NCBI GenBank assembly: GCA_964543995.1
Contig: CAZJBB010000180.1
Span: forward strand, 1 to 6,869
Direction of reading: 5' to 3'
DNA from: CAIXTV01 sp964543995
Lineage (GTDB): Bacteria > Bacteroidota > Bacteroidia > Bacteroidales > CAIXTV01
Length of the DNA: 6,869 nt
Each line of letters begins with the position of its first letter. Position 1 is the stretch's first letter. Shown in pieces: positions 1 through 6,826 of the stretch. Position numbers and translations under genes: made by a program. The notes beneath the pieces are model-generated. The model was not told the DNA's origin and made no database searches. It saw only the letters and a program-made list of their open reading frames with translations.

Positions 1-15
1 TACTTTGATTACAAT

Positions 16-49
16 AGATTGCTTCGGTTGTTCCAACCTCGCAATGACG
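16..49. repeat. REP-like imperfect palindrome (dispersed-repeat type)
   Basis: The two ends, ATTGC and GCAAT, pair. Inside them GGTTG pairs with CAACC around a TTC loop, leaving a small asymmetric internal loop (TTC opposite TC). Read on the minus strand the element begins CGTCATTGCGAGG and ends GAAGCAATCT. I recognise this layout from short palindromic repeats scattered between genes in many bacterial genomes. Only one copy is in the window, so dispersal is inferred, not seen. An 8-base palindrome, GCAATTGC, follows at 49-56. Its place at the very edge of the contig fits an assembly break at a multicopy sequence. Confidence 0.5.
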
Positions 50-125
50 CAATTGCTTGCTTTTAAGACAGCCTTTACTATTTCAATCCCATTTTAACTT
101 AACAAGCTTGATAACTGACCCAAAA

Positions 126-139
126 TCCTTAGCTAAGGA
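126..139 (-). terminator. weak candidate terminator after the DUF805 gene
   Basis: TCCTTAGCTAAGGA is a perfect 14-base palindrome about 20 bases past the DUF805 stop codon. As RNA on the minus strand it can form a 5-bp stem (UCCUU/AAGGA) with an AGCU loop, followed by AUUUUG. The stem is short and AU-rich and the U run is only four long, so this is much weaker than the other two terminators in the window. It could equally be a protein-binding palindrome or chance. Confidence 0.25.
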
Positions 140-159
140 ATGAGCATAAAATGAACATC

Positions 160-558
160 TTACGCCTGTGGATCTTCTTTTGGATCAGGTCCAAAGGCAT
201 TTTCTCCGGAATTTCCTTGAGTGGCAAACAAAATGATGAGCCAAATGGAGCCAATCAGAGGAATAAAAACAAGCAAGTAATACCAACCGCTTTTGCCCAA
301 ATCATGCAACCTTCGTATCGAAACAGCAATGGATGGAATCAGCAGACCTAAGGAATAAATTGAATTCAAAATCCCAATTTTAATGGTATTGGCCCCTAAA
401 AAGGAATCGACTTTATAAGTAGTACCAAGAATATTATCTATTATTGATATCACAATACCGATAATGATATTGAATAAGACAAACATCCAAAACTCTTTTC
501 TGCGAGCACGACCATCAAATACAGCATAATTTCTTAACACTTTGATAAACCATTCCAT
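160..558 (-). CDS. DUF805 family small integral membrane protein (YhaH/YhaI-like)
   Basis: A 132-residue protein, close to the usual size for DUF805 (PF05656) proteins such as E. coli YhaH and YhaI, whose biochemical function is unknown. Family marks seen here are the N-terminal FDGRARRKEFW block (residues 14-24), the IRRLHDLGKSGWY block (81-93) at the end of the second membrane segment, and the C-terminal GNSGENAFGPDP block (115-126). Three hydrophobic stretches lie at about 24-46, 60-80 and 92-113. There is no signal peptide, so it should sit in the inner membrane with the basic RRLHD loop probably cytoplasmic. The start at 558 gives the expected family N-terminus (MEWFIKVLRNY). The leader before it is A/T-rich with no clear Shine-Dalgarno. 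It lies 102 bases after the EF-hand membrane protein gene, with no strong terminator between, so read-through is possible. Family assignment is confident; role is unknown. Confidence 0.93.
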   Translation of the reverse strand: MEWFIKVLRNYAVFDGRARRKEFWMFVLFNIIIGIVISIIDNILGTTYKVDSFLGANTIKIGILNSIYSLGLLIPSIAVSIRRLHDLGKSGWYYLLVFIPLIGSIWLIILFATQGNSGENAFGPDPKEDPQA

Positions 559-607
559 AATAATAATTTTTTAAGTTTTCCTACTCTTAAGGATTTTCGG
601 TTGCTCC

Positions 608-628
608 TTCAACCCACCAAGGGCTGAA
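608..628 (-). other. small hairpin in the leader of the DUF805 gene
   Basis: On the minus strand TTCAGCCC and GGGTTGAA pair over 8 bp (one G-U) around a TTGGT loop. No U run follows, so it does not look like an intrinsic terminator for the upstream gene. It would fall in the 5' leader if the candidate promoter at 638-645 is real. It could be a leader structure, a factor-dependent stop or chance. Confidence 0.25.
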
Positions 629-637
629 TTACTTCAA

Positions 638-645
638 CAAAGATA
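638..645 (-). promoter_or_regulatory. candidate Bacteroidetes -7 box for the DUF805 gene
   Basis: On the minus strand the sequence is TATCTTTG, an exact match to the Bacteroidetes -7 consensus TAnnTTTG. It starts just past the stop codon of the upstream gene and would give a leader of about 70-75 bases. No TTTG lies at the proper -33 spacing; the nearest is 26 bases upstream. Support is therefore partial. Confidence 0.3.
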
Positions 646-660
646 AAACTTTTCTTGAAA

Positions 661-2934
661 TTACATAATCCCAAACTTTGACAAAATTCCTCCATACCAT
701 AATCCAAAGATTAACGCCCCAAGGATGATGAGGACGGCTATAATCACCACATAAACGGGTCTTTTTTTCTTGGAGAAAGGATCCAGCAAATTCACTTTAG
801 CATTTACGGGTAAAGCCGCCAAATGGGTCAAGGTTCTTCCGAAAAGAATATTGATGGTAATTTTGGCATTGATGGCCCACCCATTGGCATCGAGCACAGG
901 TGCCAAATTTCGTTTCCGCAATTTTAAATAAGCAAGAATCATGGAAGGCAAAGAAATGGCTAAAACCACCCCAATCAGGGCTAAAGGCATTTGCCACCAA
1001 ACCAATTTAAAAAATCCCGCCAATGCCGAAATGATGACTGAACCTATGGCTCCCAAGGCCAAACTGATGGCAGCAAAAATCCCCACAAACTTTCCAATAT
1101 CAAAAGGCTGATGCGCTGCAGATGAAGGTCCCGCCGGCACACCCTGAGTAGGTTTTGGAGCCACGGGTTTGGAGGCAATGGATTGGGTAATATGGGTATC
1201 AATAGTAGAAGTGGCTTTAACCACATGAGAAGAGGTTGCCGAGTCCACATCCTTTTCTTTATTCGACGCCACTTTTTCAATTTGGCCGGAAACAAATTTT
1301 GAAAGTTTTTTATAAGGCGACCAAAATGCTTGACGAATACTGATGGGGTTGTCTATGATTTTAATAATGGTAGCATCCCAATCACCTCCTTTTCTATCAT
1401 AGAAAATGGCATTTCGTCCCACACTGATGTTATCCATGTCGCCATCGGTTAAGGCTGCCACTATGGTCATCTTTTCATCTTTGGCCTTAGAAACACATTC
1501 ACAATACAGCAAACACATTCCACTGGCGGCGGCTAAAGTATTGTGTCGGGCCATATCACTTACTTTGATGCACAAATCACAACAACGTTGGTCGATGTAC
1601 AAGCTTCCAATTTGAAAAACCGCTTTGGAATCCTCTTGATAAAAATCGCTAAAACTCACAAAATTCTTCAACAAAGTGTGCATATCACAATAGTAGCGAA
1701 CCAATTTATCAACTTCGAAAATGCTTTGGGCTTCACTTTCTAAGGCCAAATCTTGTTCGACCAAGGAAATTAAATCTTCTTGCATATTTCTTTCAAGCAA
1801 TTCTCTAACTACTGTAATTCCAAGCGTTTCAACCATGACTCCTTTTTTCTCCTCCATCCAATCGATGTATTTATCAAATGTTGCGGAAATGCTTTCCCAA
1901 TCTGCAAAGGAAATTTGTGATTTTTTAGGATGCAAAGGCTTTACAACCAAGGTTTCGAATTTCTTCATTGCACCCAACCATTGCGGGTTTATCCCTTCGT
2001 GAAGGGACAATTTTTTCTCTTTGCCCATTTTTGCAATGGGAAGCAGCGCAATTTCATCCGTACTTTGAGATAAGTCTTTGGCGTTTAAGGTTTCATATTG
2101 TGCAACCAGGGAAGAAAATACTTCTTCCGAAGAAGCATCATACTCTGCCAAACGGCATCGAAGGAAATAATCTTCAATTTTTGACTTTACGGCTAAAAAA
2201 GCTTCTAAAGCATCGGCAGTGGATTCGCCAAAAGGCCAAATTCCTTCCGCATCTGCCTCGGCTATATGATACCAATCAGAATAATTGGACAAATTTTGAT
2301 AAAACTCATGGATGCTTTCTAAGGTAATTCCGGGTTTTCCACTTCTGTCATCGACAAAACCCATGCATTTCATGATATCCCCTATCAAACTTTTCAACTC
2401 CTCGTTTTCGGTGGAATCTTCCGTAATCACCCCATCCCCATTAAATTGTGTATTGGCAAAAATGCTTTCAACATCGGAAGTTTCTGCCACAGAAATCTCA
2501 TTTTTATGTTCTAAGCCTAAATTACTAAGAATTTGTTTGGCCGAAGCCAAGAGTTTTTTACCCTCTTCATTTTGATTGTTTATTGACGAAAGTGGAAGAC
2601 TGGTATTGTTTAACACCAATTCATCCGAATTTTTAATCATCAAAGTCAGCCAATCCACAGCAGCCAACACTTCATTCACTCTGATTCTCCCATCCCCATC
2701 GGTATCAATAAGTTCTAAGGTTTTGGCATCAATTTCCAATCCATGAACCGGACAAGAAAGGGCTATCCAAAGCTTTTGATCTAGTTGTTTTAACGATTGA
2801 ATGTCGGAGCCCGAGAGAATATTCACTCGGTTCACCCCTCCTATTCGTGAAAACTGCCAAATATGCGTGCCTTCTTCTGACTTAAGTAAATGTGAAATTC
2901 TTTTTACCGGCCTTAAAATATCGGTTTGATTCAT
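661..2934 (-). CDS. EF-hand-containing membrane protein of unknown function
   Basis: I cannot name this 757-residue protein. It has no signal peptide. Residues 1 to about 555 look soluble and mostly helical. One canonical EF-hand calcium loop is at 77-88 (DTDGDGRIRVNE, acidic at 1, 3, 5 and 12, Gly at 6, Ile at 8). A degenerate loop at about 163-174 keeps NGDGVI but lacks acids at positions 1 and 12. Cysteines cluster at 416, 451, 452, 455, 474, 478 and 480. A Ser/Thr/Pro/Ala-rich linker spans about 558-612. Membrane helices lie at about 617-642, 645-669 and 727-748, with basic KLRKRN after the second and SKKKRP before the third. This suggests a cytoplasmic N-terminal domain. Between them, LDANGWAIN (681-689) looks like a conserved module. 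The start at 2934 follows AAGGA at short spacing. It is transcribed alone or with the DUF805 gene. A calcium-responsive role is only inference. Confidence 0.85.
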   Translation of the reverse strand: MNQTDILRPVKRISHLLKSEEGTHIWQFSRIGGVNRVNILSGSDIQSLKQLDQKLWIALSCPVHGLEIDAKTLELIDTDGDGRIRVNEVLAAVDWLTLMIKNSDELVLNNTSLPLSSINNQNEEGKKLLASAKQILSNLGLEHKNEISVAETSDVESIFANTQFNGDGVITEDSTENEELKSLIGDIMKCMGFVDDRSGKPGITLESIHEFYQNLSNYSDWYHIAEADAEGIWPFGESTADALEAFLAVKSKIEDYFLRCRLAEYDASSEEVFSSLVAQYETLNAKDLSQSTDEIALLPIAKMGKEKKLSLHEGINPQWLGAMKKFETLVVKPLHPKKSQISFADWESISATFDKYIDWMEEKKGVMVETLGITVVRELLERNMQEDLISLVEQDLALESEAQSIFEVDKLVRYYCDMHTLLKNFVSFSDFYQEDSKAVFQIGSLYIDQRCCDLCIKVSDMARHNTLAAASGMCLLYCECVSKAKDEKMTIVAALTDGDMDNISVGRNAIFYDRKGGDWDATIIKIIDNPISIRQAFWSPYKKLSKFVSGQIEKVASNKEKDVDSATSSHVVKATSTIDTHITQSIASKPVAPKPTQGVPAGPSSAAHQPFDIGKFVGIFAAISLALGAIGSVIISALAGFFKLVWWQMPLALIGVVLAISLPSMILAYLKLRKRNLAPVLDANGWAINAKITINILFGRTLTHLAALPVNAKVNLLDPFSKKKRPVYVVIIAVLIILGALIFGLWYGGILSKFGIM

Positions 2935-3044
2935 AATTCCTTAATTATTATGTATGATGTTCGGTTCCCAAATCTCGATAAATTTGCAGAAAATCCTCCT
3001 ACAACCTTCATTGACATCCTTGAGCAACGATTTAATTATCATCA

Positions 3045-3074
3045 CAAAGTTAACATTTTAATCTAAAACATAAA
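3045..3074 (-). promoter_or_regulatory. candidate Bacteroidetes promoter for the EF-hand membrane protein gene
   Basis: On the minus strand TTTA (3074-3071) is followed after 18 bases by TAACTTTG (3052-3045). The second is an exact match to the Bacteroidetes -7 box TAnnTTTG, and the first is one base off the -33 box TTTG at acceptable spacing. It sits just downstream of the terminator of the preceding peptidase gene, where a fresh promoter is needed. The predicted leader would be about 100 bases, which is long, and I see no known riboswitch in it. Confidence 0.4.
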
Positions 3075-3093
3075 TAGCTGATTCCATGTACAT

Positions 3094-3127
3094 AAAAAAG
3101 AAAGACCCACCTTTCGATGAATCTTTC
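3094..3127 (-). terminator. intrinsic terminator of the M13 peptidase gene
   Basis: In minus-strand RNA, GAAAGAUUCAU pairs with GUGGGUCUUUC over 11 bp, three of them G-U, around a CGAAAG loop. Six U residues follow at once. It begins 24 bases after the peptidase stop codon. The G-U pairs become A-C mismatches in the opposite-strand RNA, so the structure is directional and agrees with the gene's orientation. Confidence 0.8.
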
Positions 3128-3150
3128 CGTTATATTAAACTAGAAAAAGC

Positions 3151-5193
3151 TTACCAAATTTTAATTCTTTTGCTATCCGGAACCCACATGGGTTCTCCCT
3201 CTTTAATTCCAAAGGCTTCGAAAAACTCCGGCATATTGGTAATGGGTCCATTTACACGGAATTTCGCAGGGGCATGTTCATTGCTTTTCACCTGATTTGC
3301 AATGGCTTCCGGACGTTCGTTTACCATCCAAGCCAATGCATAACCTAAAAAGAATCGTTGTATTGGTGTTAATCCGGCAATTTCTTTTTTGCTTTTAAAC
3401 TGTTCAGTTTTCTTAAAAGCCTCGAATGCCATTATGATACCGCCTAAATCGGCTATGTTTTCACCTTGGGTTAGCTCACCATTAATGTGCAAACTGTCCA
3501 CAGCAATAAATGCATTAAATTGATTTACAATCATTCGGGTCTTTGCAAAAAACTTAGCACTGTCTTCAGGGGTCCACCAGTTTTGTAAATTTCCTTCCGC
3601 ATTGTATTTGCATCCCTGGTCATCAAATCCATGGGTAATTTCATGGCCGAAAGTGGCTCCTATAATGGAATACAACAAGGCATCATCTGCCATTTTGCCT
3701 TCATAACCCGGTACTATGATATTGCAGCCCGGTATCACGATTTCGTTGTTGGATGGATTGTAATAGGCGTTATATGTTTGAGGTTCCATTCCCCATTCGG
3801 TTCTATCCACTGCTTTACCATATTTCGCAACCATATAAGCCGTTTCCCATTTATTGGCGCTCATAACGTTTTTCACATAGGACGATCGATCAATATTCAT
3901 GGCGCTCAAATCTTTCCATTTGTCGGGGTAGCCTACTTTCATAATCACTGAATTCAATTTATGCAAAGCTTTTTCTTTAGTAACACTGCTCATCCAATCC
4001 AAATTCTTGATACGCTCAGCATAAATGCCTTTAATGGCATTTCCAATTTCTTGCAATTTCGCTTTGGTTCCTTTTGGTAAATATTCATCCACATACACCT
4101 GACCAATTAACTCCCCTAAACAGCCATCCGTTTCTTCCACTACCCTTTTCCATCTGGGTTTGGGTTCTTTGACGCCTCTTAAAGTTGCTGAATAAAAATC
4201 GAAAATCTCCATATAGGTTTTGTCGTCCGTGTAATGACCTAAACTTCTAAGAAGATGATACTTCAAATAATTTTTCCAATCGTCAATAGGAAATGATTTC
4301 AAATAAGCATTGATGGCTTTTAAGTTTTCCGGTTGGCCAAGAATTACTGTATCAATATTTTGCAATCCCATCTCTTGGGTGAAAATTTTCCAATCGATGT
4401 TTGGGGTTAATTCACTCAATTGCTTAAATGCCATTTTGTTATAATTGGCAAAAGGATCTCGTGTGTCTTCTCTTTTACGTGAAGACTTTGCCATGCTGGT
4501 CTCCAATTTCATCAAATGGTCGGCGGCAGTTTTAGCTTTATCAGTAGCATACCCCATGATTACGAACATATTATTCAGGTGGCTTACAAATTTCTGTCGA
4601 ATGGAAACGGCTCTGGCATCAGCATCGAAATAATAATTTCTATCGGGCAAACTCAATCCTCCCTGAGAAATAAATACTGCATTTTTATTGCTGATCTTAT
4701 CGTCTTGTCCAATATAGAAATTAAATAAAGGAGCGGCGGCTACCGTATGAATGTATGCCGAAACCCTCACGATATCATCGACATTTTTAATAGCGTCAAT
4801 TTTTTCAAAATCATTTTTCAAATCGGAAATTCCCTTTTTATTGAGGTTTATGGTATCCATTCCTGAAAAGAAAAAATCTCCAATTTTTTGTTTATTGCTT
4901 CCTTTAGGGGCATTGGTTGCAGTAGAGGCGGACTCGCATACATGACGAATTTGGGCATTGATGGTATCCTGTATGAGTTGCCAAATACCATTGCTTTGTT
5001 CGCTGCCGGGGATGGGGTTTTGTTTAAACCAAGCGCCATTTGCATACAGAAAGAAATCCGTTCCGGGTTTAATTGTGGAATCGATGTGAGACACCAAAGC
5101 ATCTTTACCCAGTTCTTTTTTCGAAGGATTGCATGAAATTATTGCCACAAGTATGGCTACAGAAGACAAAGTGATAGAAATCGTTTTTTTCAT
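3151..5193 (-). CDS. M13 family zinc metallopeptidase (neprilysin/PepO-like) lipoprotein
   Basis: A 680-residue endopeptidase expected to cut oligopeptides in the cell envelope. The first 21 residues form a lipoprotein signal: MKK, a hydrophobic core, then lipobox AIISC with Cys21 as the lipidation site. The M13 N-terminal domain covers about 42-420 and the catalytic domain about 470-677. Zinc ligands His517 and His521 with catalytic Glu518 lie in HEITH; the third ligand Glu578 and Asp582 are in ENIADLGG. NAYY (475-478) matches the neprilysin substrate-binding NAFY. His640 and Arg646 match neprilysin His711 and Arg717 with identical spacing. The C-terminus KIW is typical of the family. All key residues are present, so it should be active. 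An in-frame start at 5262 adds 23 residues but would bury the lipoprotein signal, so 5193 is preferred. Its own terminator follows. The peptide transporter upstream suggests a shared role in peptide use. Confidence 0.95.
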   Translation of the reverse strand: MKKTISITLSSVAILVAIISCNPSKKELGKDALVSHIDSTIKPGTDFFLYANGAWFKQNPIPGSEQSNGIWQLIQDTINAQIRHVCESASTATNAPKGSNKQKIGDFFFSGMDTINLNKKGISDLKNDFEKIDAIKNVDDIVRVSAYIHTVAAAPLFNFYIGQDDKISNKNAVFISQGGLSLPDRNYYFDADARAVSIRQKFVSHLNNMFVIMGYATDKAKTAADHLMKLETSMAKSSRKREDTRDPFANYNKMAFKQLSELTPNIDWKIFTQEMGLQNIDTVILGQPENLKAINAYLKSFPIDDWKNYLKYHLLRSLGHYTDDKTYMEIFDFYSATLRGVKEPKPRWKRVVEETDGCLGELIGQVYVDEYLPKGTKAKLQEIGNAIKGIYAERIKNLDWMSSVTKEKALHKLNSVIMKVGYPDKWKDLSAMNIDRSSYVKNVMSANKWETAYMVAKYGKAVDRTEWGMEPQTYNAYYNPSNNEIVIPGCNIIVPGYEGKMADDALLYSIIGATFGHEITHGFDDQGCKYNAEGNLQNWWTPEDSAKFFAKTRMIVNQFNAFIAVDSLHINGELTQGENIADLGGIIMAFEAFKKTEQFKSKKEIAGLTPIQRFFLGYALAWMVNERPEAIANQVKSNEHAPAKFRVNGPITNMPEFFEAFGIKEGEPMWVPDSKRIKIW

Positions 5194-5211
5194 AAGTAAA
5201 TTATTTAGTGG

Positions 5212-5219
5212 CAAATTTA
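5212..5219 (-). promoter_or_regulatory. candidate Bacteroidetes -7 box for the M13 peptidase gene
   Basis: On the minus strand TAAATTTG matches the Bacteroidetes -7 consensus TAnnTTTG exactly. It lies 18 bases before the ATG at 5193, implying a very short leader. No good -33 TTTG is found at 17-23 bases upstream; one lies 31 bases away. If real, transcription would start downstream of the alternative ATG at 5262, which supports the shorter protein. Confidence 0.35.
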
Positions 5220-5273
5220 TGGACTTAAACAATATAAATGGATTTTCTAGCAAATTGTTCAAGTTTGGTTAAT

Positions 5274-5306
5274 AAAAAAGCGGAACTTATGGAGTCCCGC
5301 TTTTTT
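5274..5306 (-). terminator. strong intrinsic terminator of the peptide transporter gene
   Basis: In minus-strand RNA, AAAAAAGCGGGACU pairs with AGUUCCGCUUUUUU over 14 bp with one G-U, around a CCAUA loop, and the 3' arm ends in the U run. It begins 19 bases after the transporter stop codon. The stem has one A-C mismatch on the plus strand, where a U run also follows, so it could work both ways, but no plus-strand gene enters it. It insulates the transporter from the peptidase gene. Confidence 0.88.
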
Positions 5307-5325
5307 ATAATAAGTTGATAGTGCA

Positions 5326-6826
5326 TTATTTAGTAGCACTCTCCAAGCGTTTCATTATTGAGAAGATAAATATGGCTGCGAGTATGCAGCAAATGATAAA
5401 CACACCCCATAAGATGTACAAATCCATTTTACCCCAAAGCAAACTTCCTACAAATAAGAACTTATTTCCTACGGCTGTTGCCAACAACCATCCTCCCTGC
5501 ATTAAACCTTGGAAGCGGGCAGGCGCTACTTTAGAAACAAAAGATAACCCGATAGGACTTAAGAACAATTCGGCAATGGTCAAAATCAAATACGAACTCA
5601 TGAGCCAGTATGGACTCACACGCATGGATTCTTCTACCGCTGCACCTCCTAAATCTTTTGGAGAAACCAGTTGTAATGATGCTATCAATACCAAGACAAA
5701 ACCGATAGCCGCAATAATCATCCCCATACCAATTTTCCTTGGGGAGGAAGGCTCATTTCCTCTTTTATACAGCCATGCAAAAACACCAATAACCAAAGGA
5801 GTTAAAGCAACTATAAACAATGGATTAAATGACTGGAATACTTCCGGTGAAATGGTATTAGAAGAAGGATAATTGCTTGCAAAATAATAGCACAAGAATC
5901 CAAAACCGACAAACATGGCTGCTCCAATCCCTCTGTTCAAGTTCTTTTTATTGAAAAACAACAATGCACTTCCGGCAATAGCACCAATTACACATAAAAT
6001 GGACTCCAGATTAAAAAATAAATTGGTAAATGGACCTACTGTTTTAGCGGTATAATCTCGAGCAAACATGGTAAGCGTTAATCCGTTTTGGTGAAAAGAC
6101 ATCCAGAAAAAGATAACGACAATAAAAACCAGGCATAAAGCCACAATTCTGGGCCTTTCTTCTTTTGTAGAAATCTGGAAAATCAAGGAAACAAAACCGA
6201 CGAACAATCCCACGGCCAAGCCCATTTTGTAATTGATATCAGCAATATTGGTGTAATAACTTGCTAAATGAAAGAGAAGTGCAACACCCCCGGCTAGGAA
6301 TAATGAAATTACTGTTGCTTTAAGGTTGCTACCTAAAGAAACTCCTGATTTCTTTTCTACAACCACTTCTTTGGCTTCTTTTTTCTGACTCGCCGGAATG
6401 AATTTATTAAACACCAAATAAATGATGAGTGATAAAATCATGGCACCGGCAGCAATACCGAAAGCGTAATTATAACCCGTAGAAAACACATTAATATAAT
6501 CATGAGCAAAGACACTTAAATCGGTAGCTGATTTTCCACCCCCTTGAATAATTGAAGCATCAGCTAATTTTTGCAACTGAGCATTATCTTTCAACGATCC
6601 CGAAAGAAACTGATGACACAATGCCGGCAAATTGCTATCTTCCAAATATCCGTTCACTTTCAACCAATACACTTTGATTCCTTTGGCGACAAAGGGGGCA
6701 AAAAAAGCACCTACGTTAATCCCCATATAGAATATCATAAATGCACCATCCCTGTATTTCTTATACTTTTCATCATCATACATTTGCCCAACCACTGCTT
6801 GAAGATTTCCTTTAAATAAACCGTTC
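5326..6826 (-). CDS. POT/PTR2 family proton-coupled peptide transporter, 5'-partial
   Basis: The C-terminal 499 residues of a major-facilitator di/tripeptide:H+ symporter (DtpT-like) of the inner membrane. The fragment opens at NGLFKGN, the TM4 motif whose lysine (residue 5) matches the conserved POT lysine (Lys126 in PepTSt). FMIFYMGINVGAF (29-41) fits the PROSITE PTR2 signature 2. FWMSFHQNGLTLTMFA (240-255) is the TM7 block. ELFLSPIGLS (419-428) in TM10 carries the peptide-binding glutamate, and GGWLLATAVGN (444-454) is TM11. Missing are TM1-TM3 and part of TM4, including the ExxERFxYY motif, about 115-130 residues by family comparison. The break is the contig end, not a mutation: the reading frame runs into adapter sequence at 6827. 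Two insertions relative to short POT proteins are visible, at about 51-115 and 253-330. A strong terminator follows. Family is certain; substrate range is inferred. Confidence 0.94.

Noticed and set aside
49..56. GCAATTGC palindrome as an operator
   Set aside because: Eight bases is too short to support on its own, and it abuts a repeat element.
151..351. 66-residue plus-strand open frame
   Set aside because: Shadow of the DUF805 gene, whose family motifs are all on the minus strand.
1968..2327. 119-residue plus-strand open frame
   Set aside because: Lies wholly inside the EF-hand membrane protein gene on the other strand, with no domain and no promoter or ribosome site.
3086..3295. 69-residue plus-strand open frame
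   Set aside because: Runs through the peptidase terminator and its 3' coding end; no supporting features.
3631..3951. 106-residue plus-strand open frame
   Set aside because: Antisense to the catalytic domain of the M13 peptidase; its His/Phe-rich composition is a mirror of the HExxH region, not a protein family.
5194..5262. Longer start for the M13 peptidase at 5262
   Set aside because: The extra 23 residues would put the lipoprotein signal inside the chain, and the best promoter box (5212-5219) lies within this stretch.
5315..5872. 185-residue plus-strand open frame
   Set aside because: It is antisense to the transporter gene, whose minus-strand frame shows clear POT motifs throughout. 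The plus-strand translation has no recognisable domain and starts inside the terminator region.
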